Shown in pieces: positions 8,337-17,218 of a stretch of DNA of 64,000 nt (the stretch's first letter is position 1; each line of letters begins with the position of its first letter). Source of the stretch: Acidobacteriota bacterium (GTDB lineage: Bacteria; Acidobacteriota; Vicinamibacteria; Vicinamibacterales; Vicinamibacteraceae). Both the position numbers and the translations under genes were made by a program. The notes under the pieces are model-generated. The model was not told where the DNA came from. It was given only the letters and a program-made list of their open reading frames with translations, and ran no database searches. Where the stretch lies: contig JADLFL010000067.1 in assembly GCA_020845575.1 (NCBI GenBank), forward strand, positions 45,527 through 109,526, given 5' to 3'.

Positions 8337-8360
8337 GTGTCTTTCCGCCGGTGCTATACT
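8331..8360 (+). promoter_or_regulatory. rpsT promoter
   Basis: TTGCCG at 8331-8336, an 18-base spacer and TATACT at 8355-8360. The -35 lies in the last GGTTGCC heptamer of the repeat tract. The start would fall near 8367, leaving a leader of about 90 bases before rpsT. Confidence 0.6.
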
Positions 8361-8456
8361 TCAGTGTTTCCACGGGTCGGGTGGCACGCGCGCCCGGCAG
8401 CCGTGGGCCCGTTCGGCGGGCCATGACACGCGCGTAGGCACAGTGGGAGTAGGTTC

Positions 8457-8723
8457 TTGGCAAATCACGAGTCGGCGCTGAAGGCGCACAAGCAGAGCGT
8501 CGCCAATCGCGATCGCAACCGGCAGGCGCGGACGCGTCTTCGCACGGCCCTGAAGACCATCCGCAAGGCCATCGTCGCCAACGACGCCGCTGGCGCCAAG
8601 GCCGGCCTCAGCGCCACCGTCTCGCTCATCGACAAGATGGCGAAGAAGGGCGTCATCCACGACAACGCCGCCTCGCGGTACAAGTCGCGGATCGCGAAGC
8701 GCCTCAACGGCCTCGCCGCGTAA
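8457..8723 (+). CDS. rpsT: 30S ribosomal protein S20
   Basis: An 88-residue, very basic helical protein with the S20 opening (M)ANHESALKAHKQS and the closing ASRYKSRIAKRLNGLA. It binds 16S rRNA early in 30S assembly. The start is TTG at 8457, preceded by GGGAG at 8443-8447. E. coli rpsT also starts with UUG, where the weak start is part of feedback control of S20 synthesis; the same may hold here. A strong promoter lies at 8331-8360 and a hairpin at 8726-8750 ends the unit. Confidence 0.96.
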   Translation: MANHESALKAHKQSVANRDRNRQARTRLRTALKTIRKAIVANDAAGAKAGLSATVSLIDKMAKKGVIHDNAASRYKSRIAKRLNGLAA

Positions 8724-8725
8724 GA

Positions 8726-8750
8726 CCGGGCAGGGGTTCTCCCTGCCCGG
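8726..8750. terminator. Hairpin between rpsT and holA
   Basis: CCGGGCAGGG (8726-8735) and CCCTGCCCGG (8741-8750) form a perfect 10-bp stem with a five-base loop, three bases after the rpsT stop. No U-run follows on the plus strand, so it may stop transcripts from both convergent genes by stalling rather than as a classic intrinsic terminator. Confidence 0.65.
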
Positions 8751-8761
8751 CCGTCCCCCGT

Positions 8762-9772
8762 CTACCTGCCTCGCCGGCTTCCAGCCGACGGTCGGCGACC
8801 GGGGCCACACAGCTCCACCACCAGCCGTTCCAGCACCACCTGCGGGTCGCGTCCGAGCTTGCTCGCGCCGTCGGCCCTGAACAGGGCCCGCACCGCTGCA
8901 CCCACGCGATCGGGTGCGGCCTGCGCCATCCGCGTGCGGATCCACCATCCGAGCTGTCCAAGCATCTGGAAGGGCGACGACCCGTTGTCGACCATGAGCT
9001 GCACGTGCCGCAGCGCCGCCGGCGCGTCGCCTGACGCAATCGCGTTGGTCACGGCCCAGTCGTCGAACTGCTGCGCCGCGCCAACCACCAGGCGCACGTC
9101 CTGTTCGGTGACGGCTGGCGCGTCGCCCACGAACAGCACCAGCGTCTCGATATCTTTCCGTAAGCGAACGATATCCGGTCCAGCACGTTCGACCAGCGCC
9201 GTGAGCCCCGCGGGATCGATGCGCTTGCCCGCCGCCTTGAACCGCTCGGCAGCAAACTGCATTGCGTCGCGCAGCGCCGCCTGGGCGCCGTTGAATCCCT
9301 CGGCAACGAATCCCTCGCACGTGACGGCCGTGGCACGCGCGTCGAGCGCCTTCCCCAGCTTCGTCGTGCGATTGATGTCGGTGCCCACGAGCACGAGCAC
9401 GTTCGACGGTTCGGGATTGGCGAGATAGCCTTCGAGTCCGCCGGGATCGGGCGCCGGTGCCTCGTCGCCGCTTGCCTCGTCATCGGCGTCTGCGGCTTTC
9501 CTGCGCCCCTTGAAGAGCCGCTCGACGTGCGCGAACACCACCACGCGCCGGTCGCCGAGCATCGGCAGCGTGCGCACCGCGCTCACCACATCATCGGGAC
9601 GCGCGTCGCCGGCGGTGAAGCGCTCCACGTTGAAGCCGCGCAGGTCTTCCTCGACGAGTCCCGTGAGTGCGGCGACGACCTCGTCCTTACCCACCTCGTC
9701 GTCGCCGATGACCAGATAGACGGGCGCGACGGTGCCGCGTGCGAGAGCGGCGGAGAGTTCACGCGACGTCAC
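8762..9772 (-). CDS. holA: DNA polymerase III subunit delta
   Basis: The 336-residue clamp-loader subunit opens the beta sliding clamp. The N-terminal part has the family pattern PVYLVIGDDEVGKDEVV, RFTAGDARPDDVVSAVRTLPMLGDRRVVVF, and later VLVLVGTDINRTTKLGKAL; the C-terminal third carries the helical FDDWAVTNAIASGDAPAALRHVQLM collar region and FQMLGQLGWWIRT. Like most delta subunits it keeps the AAA+ fold without a working ATP site. GTG at 9772 was chosen because it starts the conserved fold; the longer frame is arginine-rich shadow. It is the last gene of the leuS-lptE-holA operon, an order common in bacteria. Confidence 0.9.
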   Translation of the reverse strand: MTSRELSAALARGTVAPVYLVIGDDEVGKDEVVAALTGLVEEDLRGFNVERFTAGDARPDDVVSAVRTLPMLGDRRVVVFAHVERLFKGRRKAADADDEASGDEAPAPDPGGLEGYLANPEPSNVLVLVGTDINRTTKLGKALDARATAVTCEGFVAEGFNGAQAALRDAMQFAAERFKAAGKRIDPAGLTALVERAGPDIVRLRKDIETLVLFVGDAPAVTEQDVRLVVGAAQQFDDWAVTNAIASGDAPAALRHVQLMVDNGSSPFQMLGQLGWWIRTRMAQAAPDRVGAAVRALFRADGASKLGRDPQVVLERLVVELCGPGRRPSAGSRRGR

Positions 9773-9791
9773 GCCAGCGCTCCAGTGGCGA

Positions 9792-10343
9792 TCAAAACGC
9801 CTCGAGGATCGACGAGACGGTGCGGCGCGCGACGGTATCGGCGACGCGGTCTGCCGCGGAGCGGTTCTGGCCGAGGAACGCCGACGGATCGAGGGCACCC
9901 TGCCCGGTCGTGAGGTCGTACTCGTCGACGATCTCCAGCGACGGGTTCTCCCAGATCAACTTGTTGGCCTTGACGTCGCGGAACTCGATCTTCAGGTTCA
10001 CGCGCAGGAGATACCGCGTGGCCTGCTGCTGCTCGTTGAAGCCGCTGGGTTCGAGGCTGAGTCCCGCCACGGTCCCATTGAGCACGGCATCGGCACCTTC
10101 GACCTGCGGCACCACCTGGTACCTGCCGCGACCGAGGAATTCGGTGCGCACGCGCTCGGTGAACTGCTGCTCGATGTCGTATACCGACGTGTTGTTGGCG
10201 AACATCGGGATGCCGATCACGCGGATGTACGACGGCAGGAAGTTGCCGCGTCCAGCCAACGAATACCCGCACCCCGTCGTCGCCGCACCGGCAACTCCGA
10301 GGACGGCCCAGAGCAACGAACGCCGGCGTCGATCGACGGTCAT
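9792..10343 (-). CDS. lptE: LPS-assembly lipoprotein LptE
   Basis: A 183-residue outer-membrane lipoprotein. The signal peptide ends in a lipobox with the acylated cysteine at residue 25 (ATTGC then GYSLAG, the usual LptE start after processing). The rest follows the family: [27 protein letters not shown], then strands and a helix. LptE plugs the LptD barrel and helps insert lipopolysaccharide. Its ATG overlaps the leuS stop by four bases (ATGA), so it is coupled to leuS, and holA follows 19 bases after its stop. Its presence implies a true outer membrane. Confidence 0.88.
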   Translation of the reverse strand: MTVDRRRRSLLWAVLGVAGAATTGCGYSLAGRGNFLPSYIRVIGIPMFANNTSVYDIEQQFTERVRTEFLGRGRYQVVPQVEGADAVLNGTVAGLSLEPSGFNEQQQATRYLLRVNLKIEFRDVKANKLIWENPSLEIVDEYDLTTGQGALDPSAFLGQNRSAADRVADTVARRTVSSILEAF

Positions 10344-12919
10344 CGCACCACCACGCTCACCAGACGGCCCGTCGCGATGATGACCTTCACGATCGTCCTG
10401 CCCTCGGTATGCGCCTTGACACCGGGTTCCGCCAGTGCCGCCGCCTGCACCACATCGTCTGCCGCACCGGCGGGGACCGTGACACGCCCGCGCACCTTGC
10501 CGTTGACCTGCACCGGCATCTCGATCGCTTCCTCGCGCGCGACATCGGCGTCGCTCGCCGGCCACCCCGCCGCCACGATCCCGCCGTCGTGCCCGAGCAT
10601 CTCCCAGAGTTCCTCGGACATGTGCGGCGCGAAGGGCGACAGGAGACGCACGAGGGCTTCGACGGCCTCGCGCGCGGCAGCCAGCGTACTCGCAGGCACG
10701 TCCGGCGCCGACGGCAGGGCGTCGGTATCGGCCGCCGCTCGACGTCCGGGCTTGAACAGCCCCGTGGCGTCGCCGAACGCGTAGAGCTCGTTGACCAACT
10801 CCATCAGTCCCGAGATGGCGGTGTTGAGGTGCACGCGCGGATACAGATCCTCCGAGAGCCGCGCGACCGTCTGATGCGCCTTGCGGCGTAGTGCGCGTTC
10901 GGGCGCCGAGAACCCGGCGATCTCGGACACGGCCGGCGCGGCAGCGAGGAACGGCGCCAGCGGCTCCACGAACCGCCACACGCGCGTGAGGAAGCGATAG
11001 CTCCCCTCGAGCCCCGTGTCGGTCCACTCGACTTCCTTCTCCGGCGGCGCCACGAACATCACGTAGAGACGCAGCGCGTCTGCCCCGTACTTCGCGATCA
11101 TCTCGTCGGGATCGACGACGTTGCCCTTGGACTTGGACATGACCTGTCCGTCCTTGAGCACCATGCCCTGCGTGAGCAGACGCGTGAACGGCTCGTCGTG
11201 CGCCACCATGCCGAGATCGCGGAACACGCGCGCGAAGAAGCGCGAGTAGATCAGGTGCAGGATGGCGTGCTCCACGCCGCCGCTGTAGAAGTCGACGGGG
11301 GCCCAGTAGTTGCACTTCGCCGGATCGAACGGCAGCGTGTCGTTCTTCGCGTCGGTGAACCTGTAGAAGTACCAGGACGAGTCGAAGAACGTGTCCATCG
11401 TGTCGGTTTCACGCCGCGCCTCCGCGCCGCACGCCGGACACACCACGTTCACGAACTCGGGCAGTTGCGCGAGCGGCGACTCCCCCTTTCCCGTGAACTC
11501 GACGATCTTCGGCAGCACCACGGGCAGCTGATCGTCGGGCACCGGCACCACGCCGCACGCCGGGCAGTGGATGACGGGAATCGGCGTGCCCCAGTACCGC
11601 TGGCGCGACACGCCCCAGTCCTTGAGACGGTACTGGATGGTGCGCGTCCCGATCCCGCGCGCTTCCGCCGACGCGGCCATCTTCGCCCAGGCCTCGCGCG
11701 TCGGCAGGCCGCTGAATTCGTCGGACGCGACGCTCTCGCCGTCCTCCACGAACGCCTCGGTCATCGTTGCGCCGTCCGCCTCCGCCGAGGCTGCGGCGGA
11801 CAGCTCGCCGACAGGCTTGACGACGACCCGCACCGGCAGGTCGTACTTCCGCGCGAACTCGAAATCGCGCACGTCGTGCGCGGGCACGGCCATGATCGCG
11901 CCGGTGCCGTAGCCGCCGAGCACGAAGTTGGCCACCCACACAGGCACCGTCTCGCCGGTGAAGGGATTGAGCACGCGCCGGCCCGTGTCAAAGCCTTCCT
12001 TCTCCACCTCGCCCGACATCCGGCCCAGGCGATCCTGCTGCCTGAAGCGCTCGGCCTGGCGGCGGAAGCCCGCGGGATCGTGCGACTCGGCGGCGAACAC
12101 TTCCACGAGCTCGTGCTCGGGCGCGATGAGGACGAACGTCGCGCCGAAGATCGTGTCGATGCGCGTCGTGAAGACCTCGATGCCCGCGGCCGTGGCACGC
12201 CCCTCATCGTCGGCAATCGGGAACGTCGCCTGCACGCCCTCCGACTTCCCGATCCAGTTGCGCTGCATCGTCAGCACCTTCTCGGGCCAGTCGGGCAGGT
12301 TGTACGTGCCTTCGAGCAGCTCCTCGGCGTAGTGCGTGATGCGCAGGAACCACTGCTCCAGTTCGCGCGACGTGACCTGCGAGCCGCAGCGCCAGCACGC
12401 GCCGTCGATCACCTGCTCGTTGGCCAGGACGGTGAGACAGCTCGGACACCAGTTGACGGTCGACCGGCGACGGTACGCCAGATCGCGCTCCAGCATCCGG
12501 TTGAAGAGCCACTGGTTCCAGCGGTAGTAGTCCGGCAGGCAGGTCGCCAGCTCGCGTCCCCAGGCATAGCTGATGCCGAGGCGCTGCAACTGGCCCTTCA
12601 TGTACGCGATGTTGTCGAGGGTCCACTGCTCCGGGTGCAGGCCGTTCTTGATCGCGGCGTTCTCGGCGGGCAACCCGAAGGCGTCCCACCCGAACGGATG
12701 GAGGACATTGGCCCCCTGCATGCGCTTCAGGCGCGCGACGACGTCGCCAATCATGTAGTTGCGGACGTGCCCCACATGGGCCCGGCCCGACGGATAGGCG
12801 AACATCTCCAGGCAGTAGAACGCCGGCTTCGACGCGTCTTCAGCGACCTCGAAGGCCCCTGTCGCGGTCCAGCGTTCCTGCCACTTCTGCTCGATGGATT
12901 GCGGGGAATAGTCGGCCAC
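10340..12919 (-). CDS. leuS: Leucine--tRNA ligase
   Basis: An 859-residue class I synthetase. The signature HVGH is at 48-51 and MSKSK near residue 593, with the catalytic Rossmann fold, a CP1 editing domain and zinc-like cysteine pairs (CPSC...CWRC and CPAC) in between. The C-terminal domain ends with the [13 protein letters not shown] motif typical of bacterial LeuRS. The length is normal. The start is GTG at 12919, 13 bases after a TATACT box. First gene of the leuS-lptE-holA operon; lptE starts inside its stop codon. Confidence 0.97.
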   Translation of the reverse strand: MADYSPQSIEQKWQERWTATGAFEVAEDASKPAFYCLEMFAYPSGRAHVGHVRNYMIGDVVARLKRMQGANVLHPFGWDAFGLPAENAAIKNGLHPEQWTLDNIAYMKGQLQRLGISYAWGRELATCLPDYYRWNQWLFNRMLERDLAYRRRSTVNWCPSCLTVLANEQVIDGACWRCGSQVTSRELEQWFLRITHYAEELLEGTYNLPDWPEKVLTMQRNWIGKSEGVQATFPIADDEGRATAAGIEVFTTRIDTIFGATFVLIAPEHELVEVFAAESHDPAGFRRQAERFRQQDRLGRMSGEVEKEGFDTGRRVLNPFTGETVPVWVANFVLGGYGTGAIMAVPAHDVRDFEFARKYDLPVRVVVKPVGELSAAASAEADGATMTEAFVEDGESVASDEFSGLPTREAWAKMAASAEARGIGTRTIQYRLKDWGVSRQRYWGTPIPVIHCPACGVVPVPDDQLPVVLPKIVEFTGKGESPLAQLPEFVNVVCPACGAEARRETDTMDTFFDSSWYFYRFTDAKNDTLPFDPAKCNYWAPVDFYSGGVEHAILHLIYSRFFARVFRDLGMVAHDEPFTRLLTQGMVLKDGQVMSKSKGNVVDPDEMIAKYGADALRLYVMFVAPPEKEVEWTDTGLEGSYRFLTRVWRFVEPLAPFLAAAPAVSEIAGFSAPERALRRKAHQTVARLSEDLYPRVHLNTAISGLMELVNELYAFGDATGLFKPGRRAAADTDALPSAPDVPASTLAAAREAVEALVRLLSPFAPHMSEELWEMLGHDGGIVAAGWPASDADVAREEAIEMPVQVNGKVRGRVTVPAGAADDVVQAAALAEPGVKAHTEGRTIVKVIIATGRLVSVVVR

Positions 12920-12932
12920 GGTTCAGAGGGTC

Positions 12933-12963
12933 AGTATAACTGTCGGCAACGGGCAACCGGCAA
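12933..12963 (-). promoter_or_regulatory. leuS promoter, -35 inside GGTTGCC repeat
   Basis: On the minus strand TTGCCG (12963-12958), a 19-base spacer and TATACT (12938-12933). The spacer is longer than ideal; a nearer TTGCCC would give only 12. The -10 is strong and lies 13 bases before the GTG. Confidence 0.45.
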
Positions 12964-13018
12964 CCGGCAACCGGGTGCACGCGGACGTTCGGCATTCGTC
13001 ATTCGGCATTCGTCATTC
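12944..13018 (+). repeat. Two heptamer tracts between leuS and the glycosidase gene
   Basis: Four units (CGGCAAC, GGGCAAC, CGGCAAC, CGGCAAC) at 12944-12971 are followed by four units (GGCATTC, GTCATTC, GGCATTC, GTCATTC) at 12991-13018. They fill the divergent space between leuS and the plus-strand hydrolase. Confidence 0.85.
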
Positions 13019-13035
13019 CCGGCTATGCTGAGCCC

Positions 13036-14856
13036 ATGCTCAGGACGTTTCGTGCAGTCAGCCTTGCGCTGCTGGTGGTCGGCGTGCCCGCGCTTGCGGC
13101 CGCGCAAGCGCCGTCGATTCCACGGCCCGAGTTCCCGAATCCGCAGTTCGAGCGAGCGGACTGGCTGAACCTGAACGGTCCCTGGCGATTCGCGTTCGAC
13201 GATGGGGATGCGGGCGTGCGGGAGCGGTGGTACGCGGGCGAACGGACGTTCGATCGGCAGATCGTGGTGCCGTTCGCGTTCGAGAGTCCGAAGAGCGGCA
13301 TCGGTGATCGCACGTTCCATCCCGTCGTCTGGTATGCCCGCGACGTGGAGGTGCCGGCGGCGTGGAAGGGGCGGCGCGTGCTTCTCAAGTTCGGCGCCGT
13401 GGACTACCGCGCCACGGTCTGGCTGAACGGCCAGAAGCTCGGCGACCACGAAGGCGGCAGCACACCCTTCAGTTTCGACATCACCGACGTCGCGCGCGAC
13501 GGCGCCAACAGGATCGTCCTCCGTGCCGAAGACCCTCCGACCGATCGCTTCATCCCGCGCGGCAAGCAGTACTGGAAGGAGAGGTCCGAAGGCATCTTCT
13601 ACACGCGCACGACGGGCATCTGGCAGACGGTGTGGCTGGAGGCCGTGGGCGACAGCTACCTCACGCACGTCCGCACGCATCCTGCGATGGATGGCGCCGT
13701 CCGCTTCGACGCGCGGATAGCGCGCGCCGGCGACGGCCAGATCCTGCGAGCCACCGTGCGGCGCGGCGATGTGGAAGTCGTGCGCGGCGAGGCCACCACC
13801 GAAGGCGGACGGGCATCGCTCGGCCTCACCGTCCACGATCCGGTGCGGTGGAACATCGGGCAGGGCAACCTGTACGACGTCACGCTCGAACTGGTGCGCG
13901 GCACCACGGTGCTCGATCGCGTGCAGACCTACTACGGCTATCGGGAGATCGTTGTCGACGGACAGGCGCTGCAGTTCAACGGCCGCCGCGCCTATCTCAA
14001 GATGGTGCTCGACCAGGGCTACTGGCCCGAGTCGCTGCTGACGCCGCCGTCCGACGAGGCCATCCAGTACGACATCAAGACGATGCAGGCGATGGGCTTC
14101 AACGGTGCGCGCAAGCACCAGAAGGTGGAGGATCCGCGGTTCCTGTACTGGGCGGACAGGCTCGGATTCCTCGTGTCCGGCGAGATGGCCAACGCCTACC
14201 TGTATGACGACCAGTACGTCGGCCGGTTCACGCGCGAGTGGCTCGAGGTACTGGAACGCGACATCAACCATCCGTCGATCGTGATGTGGATTCCGATCAA
14301 CGAGAGCTGGGGCACGCCGAATCTGCGCGACGCGCGCCAGCAGGCGCACCTCAAGGCCAACTACATGCTCACGAAGTCGATCGACCAGACGCGCCTGGTC
14401 ATCGAGAACGACGGATGGGAACACGTGGACACGACCGACGTGTTCGGCATCCACGACTACGCGCGCACGGGCGAGATGCTCGCGCAGAAGTACGCAGTGC
14501 TGGAGAAGCCCGACGCGCGCATCCCCGACAACAGCCGCGCCGCGCTGGTCCCGGGTTATGCGTACAACGGGTCGCCGATCTTCCTGTCTGAGTTCGGCGG
14601 CATCGCCTATCACGTCCCTGGCTCGCCCGCACCGGAGGGCGCGTGGGGCTATTCGGGCGTCGAGAAGACGCCGGAGTCAGCACTCGCCCGGTTGCGCGGC
14701 CTCTACGAGGGCATCGCGAAGGTGCCGCGCATCATCGGCATCTGTTACACGCAGTTGACCGACGTCGAGCAGGAGATCAACGGGCTCCTCACCTACGATC
14801 GCAAGCCGAAGTTCGACGTCGCCGCGATCAAGGCGCTCAATGACATGCTCAGGTGA
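13036..14856 (+). CDS. Secreted glycoside hydrolase family 2 protein
   Basis: A 606-residue exported enzyme with a signal peptide of about 23 residues (cleavage after ALAAA). The three GH2 parts follow in order: sugar-binding jelly-roll (about 35-205, with PWRFAFDDGD and WYARDVEVP), an immunoglobulin-like domain (about 210-300), and the TIM barrel. The acid/base glutamate is E423 in IPINESWG and the nucleophile is E519 in LSEFGG. Family members include beta-galactosidases, beta-glucuronidases and beta-mannosidases; the substrate cannot be fixed. TATGCT ends six bases before the ATG, so the message is probably leaderless. Its 3' end overlaps the convergent lnt gene by eight bases. Confidence 0.88.
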   Translation: MLRTFRAVSLALLVVGVPALAAAQAPSIPRPEFPNPQFERADWLNLNGPWRFAFDDGDAGVRERWYAGERTFDRQIVVPFAFESPKSGIGDRTFHPVVWYARDVEVPAAWKGRRVLLKFGAVDYRATVWLNGQKLGDHEGGSTPFSFDITDVARDGANRIVLRAEDPPTDRFIPRGKQYWKERSEGIFYTRTTGIWQTVWLEAVGDSYLTHVRTHPAMDGAVRFDARIARAGDGQILRATVRRGDVEVVRGEATTEGGRASLGLTVHDPVRWNIGQGNLYDVTLELVRGTTVLDRVQTYYGYREIVVDGQALQFNGRRAYLKMVLDQGYWPESLLTPPSDEAIQYDIKTMQAMGFNGARKHQKVEDPRFLYWADRLGFLVSGEMANAYLYDDQYVGRFTREWLEVLERDINHPSIVMWIPINESWGTPNLRDARQQAHLKANYMLTKSIDQTRLVIENDGWEHVDTTDVFGIHDYARTGEMLAQKYAVLEKPDARIPDNSRAALVPGYAYNGSPIFLSEFGGIAYHVPGSPAPEGAWGYSGVEKTPESALARLRGLYEGIAKVPRIIGICYTQLTDVEQEINGLLTYDRKPKFDVAAIKALNDMLR

Positions 14857-16345
14857 GCCCGGCCCGCGCTCCAGCGACTCCCAGCGCCAGTAGAAGCACG
14901 GTGACCATCGTGCAGGCCCATGCCAGGGAATCGCCAATGCGGACGTACGGCGTGGTGCCGTCGAGCCAGCGGACCTCGCCCGCCCACGTACCCGTTTCGA
15001 ACAGCGGCGACTGCACGACGATGCGGCCGTAGGGATCGATGATGGCGCTGATGCCGGTGTTGGCCGAGCGCACGAGGTAGCGGCCCGTCTCGACGGCGCG
15101 GACGCGCGCCTGCTGGAAGTGCTGATGGGGCGCCGCAGACCAGCCGTACCACGCGTCGTTGGTGATCGTCGTGAGCAACTGGCTGCCCTCGCGTACGGCG
15201 CGTCGCGAGAGCCACGGGAACACGGCTTCGTAACACACGGCCACCGACAGCCGATGCTCGCCAATCGGCAGCAGCGTCACCTCGCGCCCGGCGCTGAAAT
15301 CCGAGAATCCCTCGACGAGCGGCTCGGCGAAGAACAGCAGCGGCCGCACGGGGATGTATTCGCCGAACGGCACGAGCTGCATCTTGCGATACGAGCCGGC
15401 GATACGACCGGCGGCGTCCATCACCATCGCGGAGTTGTAGAACTCCTTCGGACCGATGACCTCGTCGGTGCCGAAGACGACGGGAATGCGGACGTCCGCG
15501 AGACCGTCGCGCATCGCGGCGGTGAGCGCGGCATCGCGACCGAAGACGAAGGGTGTCGACGACTCGGGCCAGATCGCCAGATCGACGCCCTGCAGCGCGG
15601 CCTGACGCGTCAGCAGTAGATATCGCTGCAGAATCGTGTCGCGATGCGCGGGATCCCACTTCTCGTCCTGCGGGATGTTGCCCTGTATGGCCGCCACACG
15701 CACGGCAGGCCCCTGAATCAGCGCCTCGCCCCGCACGCGCCACTGCCCCCATGCGGCCAGCAGCAGCGGCAACGTGACGAGCACCGCGGCACCAACGATG
15801 CGCGTGCGCGCCCGTCGCCGGTCCGGTACGAGCAACAGCGCCAGGGCTGCCGATGGGCACGCCACGAGACCCGAGAGTCCGTAAATCCCGACGAGGCTCG
15901 TCACCTGGAGCGGCGCGATCGCGTCGGCCTGGCTGTATCCGAGCAGCACCCACGGGAATCCCGTGAAGAGCGTGCCGCGCAGCCATTCGGTGCCCACCCA
16001 GAGCACCGGTGCCAGCGCGAGCGCGGGCAGGCCGCCACGCACCAGCGCTGTGGTCAGCGCGACACTGAACAGGGCCGGATAGATGGCAAGGTACGCGATG
16101 AGGAGCGCCGCGAGCGCCCAGGCGAGCACGGCGTTCAGCCCGCCGAAGATCGCCAGCACATCGGAGGTCCACGACACGGTGCCGGCGAACGCGACAAGGC
16201 CGGCGGTGAGTCCGAGCAGGAACGGCCGCATCCCGCGCGGCGCGGGGCGGGTGGCCGAGCGTGCGACGGCCAGGCACAGCGGCGCCAGCGCAACCCATCC
16301 GAGGGGCGCCAGCGCCGGCTTGGGCATGCTGAGGGCGTACAGCAC
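14849..16345 (-). CDS. lnt: Apolipoprotein N-acyltransferase
   Basis: The 498-residue inner-membrane enzyme adds the third acyl chain to lipoproteins. Six or so membrane helices fill residues 1-200, then the nitrilase-like periplasmic domain carries the catalytic triad E261 (WPESS), K321 (YRKMQLVPFGEYIP) and C371 (VAVCYEAVFP), and a last helix lies near the C-terminus. All key residues are present. The start is GTG at 16345, 14 bases after the stop of the SPOR gene, so the two likely form an operon. Its 3' end overlaps the convergent hydrolase gene. Together with LptE it shows that lipoprotein maturation in this cell follows the Gram-negative route. Confidence 0.93.
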   Translation of the reverse strand: MLYALSMPKPALAPLGWVALAPLCLAVARSATRPAPRGMRPFLLGLTAGLVAFAGTVSWTSDVLAIFGGLNAVLAWALAALLIAYLAIYPALFSVALTTALVRGGLPALALAPVLWVGTEWLRGTLFTGFPWVLLGYSQADAIAPLQVTSLVGIYGLSGLVACPSAALALLLVPDRRRARTRIVGAAVLVTLPLLLAAWGQWRVRGEALIQGPAVRVAAIQGNIPQDEKWDPAHRDTILQRYLLLTRQAALQGVDLAIWPESSTPFVFGRDAALTAAMRDGLADVRIPVVFGTDEVIGPKEFYNSAMVMDAAGRIAGSYRKMQLVPFGEYIPVRPLLFFAEPLVEGFSDFSAGREVTLLPIGEHRLSVAVCYEAVFPWLSRRAVREGSQLLTTITNDAWYGWSAAPHQHFQQARVRAVETGRYLVRSANTGISAIIDPYGRIVVQSPLFETGTWAGEVRWLDGTTPYVRIGDSLAWACTMVTVLLLALGVAGARAGLT

Positions 16346-16359
16346 GCCCGACAGGATCG

Positions 16360-17073
16360 CTAGCGCGTAATCCAGGGCTTGAACTTCTCTTCCTTCTGCA
16401 GGCGACGCATGACCGCGTCGGCTTCCTGCCGCTGCAGGTCCATCCCGACGCGCACCTTGTAGATCACCTGCCCCCCGGCGGGCGGCGCCACGACATAGGC
16501 CTTGTAGCCGCGCGACTGCAGCCGCTGCGCGATGGCGTCGGCCTCGGGCCTGTTCTTCAGCGCCGTCACCTGCACCGTGAACCCGCCATCCTCCGCGGGG
16601 GCAGGTGGTGCCGCTGGTGTGGCAGTTGGAGCGGCAGCCGGTGTGGCGGGAGGCGGTGCTGGCGTCGGAGGCGCAGCCTTCGCGAGTTCCGTCGGAGCCG
16701 GCGTCGGCTCCACGGACGGTGGCGGAGTCGGTGCGGGCGTGGTCGTGCTCGCGAGGTCACTCGCCGCACCTGCCGCCACGGGCGCCGGTGCGGCGTCGCG
16801 GGCAGGCAGGGTCTCGGGATAGCTGAGACCCGCGACGGGCGTCGGCTCGCCTGTCGACGGTGCCGCGGCGGTGTCGTCGTCGACGCCGATGCTTGTCGCG
16901 TCGGCGATCCCGGTGCCGGAGAGACCGCGCGCCGTATGGACGCCGCGCCCGACCAGGATCCCGCAGAGAAAGATCACGGCCGACACGACTGTCGTCGCCA
17001 TGAACAGGAACACCAGCTGCTTGCCGCTCAGCTGAATCTCGTGAAAGCCGTCGTCGTGAAGTTCGTGGGCCAT
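16360..17073 (-). CDS. SPOR-domain membrane protein
   Basis: A 237-residue bitopic protein: a short cytoplasmic start, one membrane helix at about 21-44 (LVFLFMATTVVSAVIFLCG), a proline/alanine/threonine-rich periplasmic linker of about 110 residues, and a C-terminal SPOR domain from about 160 (FTVQVTALKNRPEADAIAQRL, YKVRVG). SPOR domains bind denuded peptidoglycan at the division septum, as in FtsN. The ATG at 17073 was chosen as the codon that opens the conserved MAHELHDDGFHEIQL region. It lies 145 bases downstream of the TPR gene and just upstream of lnt. Confidence 0.85.
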   Translation of the reverse strand: MAHELHDDGFHEIQLSGKQLVFLFMATTVVSAVIFLCGILVGRGVHTARGLSGTGIADATSIGVDDDTAAAPSTGEPTPVAGLSYPETLPARDAAPAPVAAGAASDLASTTTPAPTPPPSVEPTPAPTELAKAAPPTPAPPPATPAAAPTATPAAPPAPAEDGGFTVQVTALKNRPEADAIAQRLQSRGYKAYVVAPPAGGQVIYKVRVGMDLQRQEADAVMRRLQKEEKFKPWITR

Positions 17074-17218
17074 GCGCGCACCCAGGACGCGAACCGACGG
17101 GCTGGGAGGCCAGGGTCCTGCGTCTGCTGGAGACGAATCCAGGGACGACCGGATCGCGAGTGCAACGTGCCCCGGCACTCTACGGTCCAGACAAGCCGCG
17201 AGTGTAACACCCTCGTGT

